Positions 1 to 5,668 of a DNA stretch of 5,686 bases are shown one piece after another (positions within the stretch are counted from its first letter, which is position 1; each line of letters begins with the position of its first letter). The DNA is taken from assembly GCA_949286775.1 (NCBI GenBank), contig CASEDW010000092.1, forward strand, positions 1 through 5,686, written 5' to 3'. Under the pieces are notes generated by a model. The model worked only from the letters and a program-made list of their open reading frames with translations. It did not search any database and was not told the origin of the DNA. Made by a program: the position numbers and the translations under genes. This DNA comes from an uncultured Eubacteriales bacterium (GTDB lineage: Bacteria; Bacillota; Clostridia; Lachnospirales; Lachnospiraceae).

Positions 1-725
1 ATACCCCGGGCATACATAAGGCGAAAAACAAGCTTGGAGAATATATGGTAAGCGCGGCGCAAAATACTCTTAAAGACGTGGACGTCGTGTTATGGCTTGT
101 GGAGCCTTCAGCTTTTATAGGGGAGGCTGACCGCCATATAGCTGATCTTTTGAGCAAGATTAATCTTCCTGTCATACTTGTTATAAACAAGTGCGACAAG
201 GTAAAGAAAACTCAGATAGCAGAAATTATAAAAGCCTATACTAAATGCGGACATTTTGACGATATTCTCGCTGTCTCCGCAAAGCAGGAAACTAACCTGG
301 ATGATCTGATAACGGCGATATTTAAATTTCTTCCCTACGGTCCTCTTTATTACGATGAAGAGACTGTTACGGATCAACCGGTAAGACAGATCGCCTCTGA
401 GATGATACGTGAAAAAGCCCTCAGATGTCTCGGAGAAGAAGTGCCTCACGGCATCGCTGTTCTCATTGAAAAAATGAAAGAGCGAAAAGACGGAAGTATG
501 ACCGATATAGAGGCGACAATCGTGTGCGAAAGAGATTCCCATAAGGGAATTATCATCGGCAAAAACGGTCAGACCCTCAAGAAAATAGGAAGCGAAGCGA
601 GAGCGGAAATAGAGAGGCTCATAGACGGAAAAGTCAACTTAAAGATATGGGTAAAAGTCCGTAAACAGTGGCGCGACAGTGAACTGCTGTTGAAAAATTA
701 CGGATATGACAGGAATGAACTTTAA
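1..725 (+). CDS. era: GTPase Era, 3' part (5' end outside window)
   Basis: Era is a GTP-binding protein that binds the 3' end of 16S rRNA and helps mature the 30S subunit. The reading frame is open from the window edge. The first visible residues read TPGIHKAKNKLGEYM, and the partial codon at positions 1-2 (..AT) fits the Asp of the DTPG (G3) motif. G4 is NKCD at 186-197 and G5 is SAK at 276-284. The C-terminal KH RNA-binding domain carries its GxxG loop as GKNG at 558-569, within GIIIGKNGQTLKKIG. About 240 residues are visible. Era is normally near 300, so only about the first 60 residues (P-loop and switch I) are missing. The ATG at 45 is internal, because conserved Era sequence continues upstream of it. 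The gene ends 5 bp before recO, which indicates one transcript. No frameshift or altered motif is visible, and identification is secure. Confidence 0.97.
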   Translation, partial: TPGIHKAKNKLGEYMVSAAQNTLKDVDVVLWLVEPSAFIGEADRHIADLLSKINLPVILVINKCDKVKKTQIAEIIKAYTKCGHFDDILAVSAKQETNLDDLITAIFKFLPYGPLYYDEETVTDQPVRQIASEMIREKALRCLGEEVPHGIAVLIEKMKERKDGSMTDIEATIVCERDSHKGIIIGKNGQTLKKIGSEARAEIERLIDGKVNLKIWVKVRKQWRDSELLLKNYGYDRNEL

Positions 726-730
726 AGCAT

Positions 731-1381
731 ATGAATGACGTCGCTAAAGTAAACGGGATGGTTCTTTCCGCCATGCCGATAGGAGAGCATGATAAAAGGC
801 TTGTTATTGAAACATGTGAACTCGGGCGAATAACGGTATTCGCGAGGGGATGCAGAAGAGCGGGAAACCCTCTGCTCGCCGTCGCGAATCCTTTTGTGAT
901 GGGAGAATTTTCGATAGTTCCGGGGAGAACATCATACAGAATGACGGAAGCGTCGGTGAACGAATATTTCAGGGATCTCGCATCCCAGATGCCGGGCGTA
1001 TATATCGGGTTTTATTTTCTCGACCTGGTGGATTATTACGGCAGGGAGGGAATAGATGGAACCGATATGCTGAATCTTTTGTATGTATCGTTAAAAGCGC
1101 TCTTAAAACCTGAGATAGATAATCTGTTGATCAGGAGAGTATTTGAAATGCGTCTCCTTTTTATAAACGGAGAATACTATCCTGATGAAAATGAAATGAA
1201 CGCTTCCATGTTTTCAATTTGCCGATATATCATCGGATCGCCCCTTGGAAAGCTCTATTCTTTTAATTTGAAGCAGGATGCGTTAAAAGAACTTGAGCGC
1301 ATATGCGACAGAGCGTTGAAGCGCACGATAGACAGAGAATTGAAGAGTAAAAAAATTATGGAGGCTTTTTTGAATATATGA
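731..1381 (+). CDS. recO: DNA repair protein RecO (short form, no zinc module)
   Basis: RecO works with RecF and RecR to load RecA onto SSB-coated single-stranded DNA during gap repair. It is cytoplasmic. Residues 1-80 look like the N-terminal OB fold, with the typical opening VNGMVLSAMPIGEHDKRLVI followed by GRITVFARGCRR. Residues 85-216 are the helical C-terminal part, with FEMRLLFINGEYYP (138-151) and a family-like end (SKKIMEAF). At 216 aa it is shorter than the usual 240-250. The missing part falls after GEYY (about residue 150), where many RecO proteins carry two CxxC pairs. The only cysteines here are 29, 41, 164 and 192, and none is paired. Such short RecO forms are, to my recollection, common in Lachnospiraceae, so this is probably not damage. 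The start at 731 has only a weak Shine-Dalgarno sequence (AGGA 16 bp upstream, or AAAG 3 bp upstream). It lies 5 bp after the era stop, so coupled translation is likely. Confidence 0.93.
   Translation: MNDVAKVNGMVLSAMPIGEHDKRLVIETCELGRITVFARGCRRAGNPLLAVANPFVMGEFSIVPGRTSYRMTEASVNEYFRDLASQMPGVYIGFYFLDLVDYYGREGIDGTDMLNLLYVSLKALLKPEIDNLLIRRVFEMRLLFINGEYYPDENEMNASMFSICRYIIGSPLGKLYSFNLKQDALKELERICDRALKRTIDRELKSKKIMEAFLNI
1360..1364 (+). promoter_or_regulatory. GGAGG ribosome binding site for the acyltransferase, long spacing
   Basis: GGAGG lies inside the end of recO, 13 nt before the ATG at 1378. That is longer than the usual 5-9 nt. No in-frame ATG, GTG or TTG lies closer to it. The start codon overlaps the recO stop as ATGA, so terminating ribosomes could restart here. 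The combination supports translational coupling of the acyltransferase to recO. Confidence 0.6.
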
Positions 1382-2424
1382 AAAAGATCAGTTACATAGA
1401 TGTGATAAGGGTGATCTCTTTTGGACTTATCATATATTATCACATTGTAGTAGAATTGATTACGAGAAATTTTCTCACATATGAAACGGCGCCTTTTTAC
1501 TATAATTCCAATTTTCATGTGGCGACATGCGCTGTAGCTCTGTTTTTTATGGTTTCCGGCGCGAGTCTGATAGTATCTTCCGAAAGAAAAGAAAAGTTCA
1601 GCGTATCAGAGTATTATAAAAAGAGATTTTTCAGGATCCTCATACCGTATTATATAGCTTCTTTTGCCAGTTTCGCGGTCATATGCAGGTTCGCGCTTCC
1701 GGAAGGGAAAAATCCCTGGATGCTGATCCTGAATCTGTTCGCGATGGACGGATACGCTTCTACATTAGGTGCGGACGCCGTTTATCTGATGGTGGGCGAG
1801 TGGTTTATGGGATGTCTCATGATACTCTATCTTTTATTCCCGCTGTTCAGGCTGCTTGTGGTAAAATGGCCTGTAAAAACTTTTGTGATAAGCACGATAT
1901 GCTATATTTTTCTGATAGTTTTTTATCCCTTTGAGGTAAATGCCTACCAGAATGTATTGGTTAAAGGATATGAATTTATTCTCGGAATGTTCATAGTGCG
2001 CATTTACAACAGGATACCTAAAAAAATCCTGTTTATTACGATACCGTTTATCGTGCTGTTATTTGTATCTCCTGCGGCGCTTCCTGTAAAAGAGTCGTTT
2101 CTCATAACAGGCGTGGCGTCGGCTGTATTTATCACATTGTCGAAATTTGAGCCGCAGTTTAGGAAGTTAAATATATTTAATAAAGTCACGGGAACGATAT
2201 GCAAGTTTTCGTATGAAATTTTTCTGATACATCATGCCGTGATATTTGTAGTGCTGAGCTGGGCCTTTTCAAAATACGGCACAGAAGCAAATATCGCCGC
2301 CATATGCGTTCTTACTGTGGTTTTGATAATAATATCAGGAATCATAATACGTTATATTTCAAAAGCGGTGATGAAGCTTATAGGATATATAGCAGGGAAA
2401 ATTAAATATAAAAAGACAACATAA
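1378..2424 (+). CDS. Acyltransferase-3 family integral membrane protein
   Basis: This is a 348-aa polytopic membrane protein of the acyltransferase-3 family, which moves acyl groups (often acetyl) onto sugars of exopolysaccharides, peptidoglycan, teichoic acids or lipid-linked glycans. Family hallmarks are visible in order. The first helix has YIDVIRVISFGLIIYYHI with D8, R11 and H22. FFMVSGASLI lies at 56-65, KKRFFRILIPYYI at 81-93, GEWFMGCLMILY at 140-151, and SYEIFLIHHAVI at 278-289. About ten hydrophobic segments can be counted, near residues 7-27, 46-66, 87-105, 141-161, 167-185, 196-209, 216-231, 238-254, 280-298 and 303-325. The tail is basic (KIKYKKTT). There is no separate extracytoplasmic SGNH domain, so it is the stand-alone form. 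It overlaps recO by 4 bp and ends just before a terminator, making it the last gene of the era-recO transcript. The substrate cannot be told from sequence, and no glycan genes are adjacent. Confidence 0.88.
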   Translation: MKKISYIDVIRVISFGLIIYYHIVVELITRNFLTYETAPFYYNSNFHVATCAVALFFMVSGASLIVSSERKEKFSVSEYYKKRFFRILIPYYIASFASFAVICRFALPEGKNPWMLILNLFAMDGYASTLGADAVYLMVGEWFMGCLMILYLLFPLFRLLVVKWPVKTFVISTICYIFLIVFYPFEVNAYQNVLVKGYEFILGMFIVRIYNRIPKKILFITIPFIVLLFVSPAALPVKESFLITGVASAVFITLSKFEPQFRKLNIFNKVTGTICKFSYEIFLIHHAVIFVVLSWAFSKYGTEANIAAICVLTVVLIIISGIIIRYISKAVMKLIGYIAGKIKYKKTT

Positions 2425-2428
2425 AACA

Positions 2429-2482
2429 GCAATGTCCCGGAAGCGGTTCGTTTTGTGAAGCGTTTCCGGGATATTGCTTTTT
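2429..2482. terminator. Intrinsic terminator, probably bidirectional
   Basis: Two 22-nt arms (2429-2450 and 2456-2477) enclose a 5-nt loop (TTTTG). Eighteen of 22 positions pair as Watson-Crick in the plus transcript, three are G-U wobbles, and one is a G-G mismatch. TTTTT follows at 2478-2482. This ends the era-recO-acyltransferase transcript, 4 bp after the last stop codon. Read on the minus strand, the same hairpin lies 17 bp beyond the glgB stop and is followed by TGTTTTAT, so it can also end glgB. On that strand the wobbles become C-A mismatches, but an 8-bp and a 5-bp uninterrupted helix remain. Confidence 0.92.
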
Positions 2483-2494
2483 ATTTAAGAATTA

Positions 2495-4474
2495 TTATTT
2501 TTCTTCTTTTTTCTTTGCTGTTGATTTTCTTTTTCTCTTTGGCTTTTCAGATTCTTCGGGAACGATCGGAAGCTCAAAGATGGCTGATTCATAAGGACGC
2601 AGATCATATGTGATCATATATTTATATCCGTCGCAGTCGTGTTCTTTGGCTGTAAGAGGAGGTATCTCCTTTATTTTCTCATCGTCATTGCCGTCGATCT
2701 GATCGAAGGTACTGAAAATACGCTTATAATAGCCCTCAACCGGAGCGCCGCATGTATATCCCTCGTGATACATCGGAGAGAAATTGATGATAACGAGAAG
2801 AGCGTTGTTATAGTTCCATGGATTTCTCCTGATGTAACTGAAAGTATTTCTGTAGCAGTCTCCGTTGTTTACCCACTCGAATGTCGTAGGATTTGAGGTA
2901 TCGTCAAAGAGAACGGGGTAAGTCTTGTATATCTGAAGAAGTTTACGCAAAGAGAGCATGATGTCTCTGTGGCCGTAATCGCTCGCGAGATGCCAGCTGA
3001 TTTCTCTTTCTTCTGACCATTCCTTGTCCTCACCGAATTCCTGTCCCATAAACAGAAGTTTTTTGCCCGGGAATGTGAACATATGAGTATAGAGAGTTTT
3101 AAGGCCGCCCATCTTGTCCATTTCATTTCCCGGGAATTTCTCAAGCATCGAATGTTTCAGATGAACAACTTCATCATGGGAAAGAACGAGCATGTAATTT
3201 TCAAGGAAAGCGTATTCGGCGTTGTGGGTAATGGCGCCATGATGCCATCCTCTGTAAATAGGTTCTTTCTCAACATATTTGAGAGTATCGTTCATCCAGC
3301 CCATGTTCCATTTATACATGAAGCCGAGAGCGACTCCTTCTGTATCTGAGGTGATTCCCGACATTATCGAAGAATCTTCGGCGATAAGGAAGCCTCTTGA
3401 GCGGGCCTTCACTTCTTTGTTGAGTTTCTTAAGGAAAGCGATGCTCTCGAGATTTTCTGTTCCGCCGTATATGTTGGGACGGTACTCGGCGCGGCTGAAG
3501 CTGTTATAGAGCATCGAAGCCACGGCATCTACTCTTAACGCGTCTATGTGGAATTCTTTTATCCAGTAAAGAGCATTTGATATCAGGAAACACTGAACCT
3601 GAGGTTTGCCGTGATCAAAGGCTTTTGTTCCCCATTCGGGATATTCAGCCCGCAGAGGATCGGCGTATTCGTAAAGAGCCGAACCGTCAAACTGTTCAAG
3701 ACCGAAAGCGTCTTTAGGAAAATGAGCCGGAACCCAGTCGAGGATAACGCCGATATTTTTTTCGTGCATCTTGTTGACGAAGTATTTGAAATCCTCGGCG
3801 GAACCGTATCTGCTGGTGGGAGCGTAATAGCCTGTGACCTGATAGCCCCATGAAGCGTCGAGGGGATGTTCGCAGATACCGATCAGCTCGACATGAGTAA
3901 ATCCCATGTAATCGACATATTCTGAAAGCTCGTCTGCAAGTCTTCTGTAACCGAGGAAGCCGTCCTCGTTGAGACGGTAATCTTTTTTCCATGAGCCGAG
4001 ATGTACTTCATATATGGACATGGGTTTTTGGAGAGTGTTTTTGTTTGTCGTCTCTTTGAGAAAATCCTTGTCTGTCCATTTGTATCTCTTCTGCTCGACT
4101 ACTATAGAAGCCGATTTGGGGCGAAGTTCAGACTGGAAAGCATACGGATCAGCTTTATATCTTGTCTTGCCGTCGCACCCTTCTACGACAAATTTATATT
4201 TGCAGCCGGGTTCTATATTCGGTATGAAGAGCGACCATACGCCTGAGTCAGAGCCTGTCATAAAATCAGCGTCAGGATTCCAGTTGTTCATATCGTGGAT
4301 GACTCTCACTGATTTCGCGAAAGGAGCCCAAACCTGAAACAGCGTACCGGAAATATCGTTTTCCTGGCAGCGGTGGGCGCCGAGCTTGTTATATATCTCA
4401 TAATGTTCACCGCGTCCGAACAGATAGTAATCAAAATCAGTAATACGAAAATCTGATGATGGTTTTAATTTCAT
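2495..4474 (-). CDS. glgB: 1,4-alpha-glucan branching enzyme (GH13)
   Basis: GlgB cuts an alpha-1,4-glucan chain and rejoins it by an alpha-1,6 bond, creating branches in glycogen-type polymer in the cytoplasm. Numbering is from the preferred start (659 aa, a normal length). Residues about 40-130 form the CBM48 beta-sandwich (FQVWAPFAKSVRV, NNWNPDADF, then RYKADPYAF). The GH13 barrel covers about 150-490. Region I is DWVPAHFP (246-253). Region II is DALRVDAVASM with nucleophile D316. Region III is FLIAEDSS with acid/base E366. Region IV is LSHDEVVH with transition-state Asp D434. WGYQVTGYYAPTSRYG (209-224) is diagnostic of branching enzymes. A C-terminal beta domain follows, then a lysine/arginine-rich tail (about 643-659) containing KPKRKRK. 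An ATG lies 6 bp upstream at 4480, but the ribosome binding site abuts it directly, so the ATG at 4474 is preferred. The gene ends with tandem TAA codons. No other glycogen gene is in the window. Confidence 0.95.
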   Translation of the reverse strand: MKLKPSSDFRITDFDYYLFGRGEHYEIYNKLGAHRCQENDISGTLFQVWAPFAKSVRVIHDMNNWNPDADFMTGSDSGVWSLFIPNIEPGCKYKFVVEGCDGKTRYKADPYAFQSELRPKSASIVVEQKRYKWTDKDFLKETTNKNTLQKPMSIYEVHLGSWKKDYRLNEDGFLGYRRLADELSEYVDYMGFTHVELIGICEHPLDASWGYQVTGYYAPTSRYGSAEDFKYFVNKMHEKNIGVILDWVPAHFPKDAFGLEQFDGSALYEYADPLRAEYPEWGTKAFDHGKPQVQCFLISNALYWIKEFHIDALRVDAVASMLYNSFSRAEYRPNIYGGTENLESIAFLKKLNKEVKARSRGFLIAEDSSIMSGITSDTEGVALGFMYKWNMGWMNDTLKYVEKEPIYRGWHHGAITHNAEYAFLENYMLVLSHDEVVHLKHSMLEKFPGNEMDKMGGLKTLYTHMFTFPGKKLLFMGQEFGEDKEWSEEREISWHLASDYGHRDIMLSLRKLLQIYKTYPVLFDDTSNPTTFEWVNNGDCYRNTFSYIRRNPWNYNNALLVIINFSPMYHEGYTCGAPVEGYYKRIFSTFDQIDGNDDEKIKEIPPLTAKEHDCDGYKYMITYDLRPYESAIFELPIVPEESEKPKRKRKSTAKKKEEK

Positions 4475-4480
4475 ATACAT

Positions 4481-4486
4481 TCTCCT
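4481..4486 (-). promoter_or_regulatory. glgB: AGGAGA ribosome binding site deciding the glgB start
   Basis: On the minus strand AGGAGA directly abuts the ATG at 4480 (zero spacing) and stands 6 nt before the ATG at 4474. Only the second spacing is normal, so translation should begin at MKLKPSSD rather than MYMKLKPS. Confidence 0.8.
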
Positions 4487-4496
4487 AAAAATCGTG

Positions 4497-4522
4497 TTGA
4501 CAAGTGCAATTTTTTATATAAT
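4497..4522 (+). promoter_or_regulatory. Candidate promoter of the pseudouridine synthase
   Basis: A perfect TTGACA (4497-4502) and a perfect TATAAT (4517-4522) are present on the plus strand, but only 14 bp separate them instead of 16-18. The start would be near 4529, about 38 nt before the ATG at 4567. The short spacer makes the pair doubtful. TATAAT could work with another upstream element, or the true promoter could differ. Confidence 0.4.
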
Positions 4523-4529
4523 TATACCA
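4521..4529 (-). promoter_or_regulatory. glgB: Extended -10 promoter of glgB
   Basis: The minus strand reads TGGTATAAT, a perfect -10 hexamer (4526-4521) preceded by the TGn extension (4529-4527). The -35 region around 4548-4543 is weak (TTTATT), as is common for extended -10 promoters. Transcription would begin near 4514 and leave a leader of about 40 nt with the AGGAGA site. No operator-like repeat is seen apart from the overlap with the plus-strand -10. Confidence 0.7.
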
Positions 4530-4566
4530 TAAGACAGATAAAAATAAATATAAATTAAGTAATTTT

Positions 4567-5556
4567 ATGGTAAATAAAAGAATAAAAATGGAAAAAATGA
4601 TTAATTCAAATGAAAACCCAAGAGGTCTGAATAAGCCGAAGGCTTCGTTAAACGACAGGCCTGTCAGAATAGTAAGATACGATATAAAAAAAGAAGACGA
4701 GGGAATGACTGTAAGGGAATATCTGAATACAAGAGTGAGATTTTCAAACCGTCAGATAAGCAGCCTGAAATTCAGAGCCGACGGAATTGTCGTAAACGGC
4801 AGGACGAGGCGGGTCACATGTATTCTCTATGAAGGAGATGTGCTGGAGATAGGATTAAAGGACGCGGGAAACGAGTATCTTGAACCTGGGAACTTCACAG
4901 AGCCGCCGGAGATATTGTATGAGGACAGAGACCTTCTTATAGTGAACAAGGTTCAGGGTATGGTGTGTCATCCCTCTCCCGGACATTATTCCGATACTCT
5001 CGCTAACCAGGCGGCTTATTACGCGAAGTCGAAAAACGAAAACTGGACTATACGCCTTATAGGAAGACTTGATTCAGATACATCGGGAATCATTGTTTTT
5101 GCGAAAAACTCTGAAACGGCGGCTCTTCTTACAAAACAAAGAGAAGAGGGCGATATGGAAAAAACTTATATCGCCGTATGCGAGGGAGCAGTTGAAAACG
5201 ACAGAGGATGCATCGACGCGCGGATAAAAAGGGATGAAAACAATCTTGGAAAAATGATTATATCTGATGACGGAAAGGACGCTGTTACATATTATGAGGT
5301 CATAAAAAGGGGAAAGGCGTCGACACTTTTACGTATAAGGATAAAACACGGCCGCACGCATCAGATACGTATACATATGGCATATGCAGGGCATCCTCTG
5401 ATAAACGATCCTTTTTACGGAAACGGAATAAAAGATAAGGATCACACGATGCTCCACGCGGAAACGATGAAATTATGTCATCCGTTTACAAAAGAAGAGA
5501 TGATAATCAAAGCGCCGCTTCCTGATATTATGAGAGAGTATATAGAGCGTATGTAA
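4567..5556 (+). CDS. RluA-family 23S rRNA pseudouridine synthase (RluD-like), S4 domain
   Basis: The enzyme isomerises specific uridines in rRNA (or tRNA) to pseudouridine. Numbering is from the ATG at 4567. Residues about 36-100 form an S4 RNA-binding domain (TVREYLNTRVRFSNRQISSLKF, then GIVVNGRTRR and EGDVLEI). The catalytic domain begins at ILYEDRDLLIVNKVQGMVCHPS (116-137). The catalytic Asp is D169 in IGRLDSDTSGIIVFAKN, where Gly replaces the frequent His of HRLD. EKTYIAVCEG is at 198-207, and the motif III region GRTHQIRIHMAYAGHPLINDPFYG is at 262-285. At 329 aa it is slightly longer than usual because of about 35 poorly conserved, lysine- and asparagine-rich N-terminal residues. No Shine-Dalgarno sequence supports 4567. 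The ATG codons at 4588 and 4597 are equally possible, and no in-frame GTG or TTG lies between 4597 and the S4 domain. The exact family member (RluD, RluC or RluA) cannot be told. It is divergent from glgB and stands alone. Confidence 0.92.
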   Translation: MVNKRIKMEKMINSNENPRGLNKPKASLNDRPVRIVRYDIKKEDEGMTVREYLNTRVRFSNRQISSLKFRADGIVVNGRTRRVTCILYEGDVLEIGLKDAGNEYLEPGNFTEPPEILYEDRDLLIVNKVQGMVCHPSPGHYSDTLANQAAYYAKSKNENWTIRLIGRLDSDTSGIIVFAKNSETAALLTKQREEGDMEKTYIAVCEGAVENDRGCIDARIKRDENNLGKMIISDDGKDAVTYYEVIKRGKASTLLRIRIKHGRTHQIRIHMAYAGHPLINDPFYGNGIKDKDHTMLHAETMKLCHPFTKEEMIIKAPLPDIMREYIERM

Positions 5557-5582
5557 GATGGGTATAAGTAAGATGGGCATAA
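5553..5582 (+). repeat. 15-bp tandem duplication at the 3' end of the synthase gene
   Basis: GTAAGATGGGTATAA (5553-5567) is followed directly by GTAAGATGGGCATAA (5568-5582), with 14 of 15 positions identical. The first copy begins inside the final codon and contains the TAA stop. This looks like a recent slippage duplication. It does not change the protein, because translation stops in the first copy. Confidence 0.85.
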
Positions 5583-5583
5583 G

Positions 5584-5639
5584 ACTGCGCCTCACTGCGC
5601 AGGCATAGCGAGCCGCATTAGGCGGTAAATTATATTTAC
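5584..5639. repeat. GC-rich intergenic block of nested inverted repeats
   Basis: A short GC-rich island sits in otherwise AT-rich DNA. ACTGCGC occurs twice, 10 bp apart (5584-5590, 5594-5600). CTGCGC (5585-5590) pairs with GCGCAG (5597-5602) around a 6-nt loop. Alternatively CGCCT (5588-5592) pairs with AGGCG (5620-5624), enclosing TGC/GCA (5596-5598, 5615-5617) and GGC/GCC (5602-5604, 5612-5614) around ATAGCGA. CCGC/GCGG (5613-5616, 5622-5625) is another option. An AT hairpin, GTAAAT/ATTTAC, follows at 5625-5639. No T-tract follows the GC-rich stems, so it is not a standard intrinsic terminator. It could be a REP-like dispersed palindrome or a transcript-end structure; a single window cannot distinguish them. 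Confidence 0.5.
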
Positions 5640-5668
5640 TTGCGATTTGTTAAGAAAAATGATAAAAT
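5640..5668 (+). promoter_or_regulatory. Sigma-A-type extended -10 promoter leading out of the window
   Basis: TTGCGA (5640-5645) and TAAAAT (5663-5668) are separated by exactly 17 bp, and TGA immediately before the -10 supplies the TGn extension. Transcription would start near 5675 and run rightwards into a gene beyond the window. CGATTT (5643-5648) and AAATCG (5665-5670) form a 6-bp inverted repeat spanning the spacer. This could be an operator or chance in AT-rich DNA. Confidence 0.65.

Noticed and set aside
45..47. ATG at 45 as the start of a complete gene
   Set aside because: The in-frame codons upstream (3-44) encode conserved Era sequence following the DTPG motif, so the gene begins before the window.
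108..542. 144-codon minus-strand open frame opposite era
   Set aside because: It lies wholly antisense to a clearly conserved GTPase/KH sequence, matches no family I recognise, and has no ribosome binding site. It is a shadow frame.
850..1113. Alternative-frame 87-codon open frame inside recO
   Set aside because: The frame shared with the RecO family is intact throughout, and this one has no independent start signal or homology.
3083..4337. Several plus-strand open frames of 76-107 codons opposite glgB
   Set aside because: All are antisense to conserved GH13 sequence, overlap each other, and carry no recognisable domain or ribosome binding site.
4481..4566. Riboswitch or T-box leader upstream of glgB or the synthase
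   Set aside because: The gap is under 90 bp and AT-rich, with no room or stem pattern for a known riboswitch once the promoters are placed.
5584..5639. Intrinsic terminator for the pseudouridine synthase
   Set aside because: The GC-rich stems are not followed by a T-tract, and the adjacent hairpin is AT-only, so a standard terminator call is not supported.
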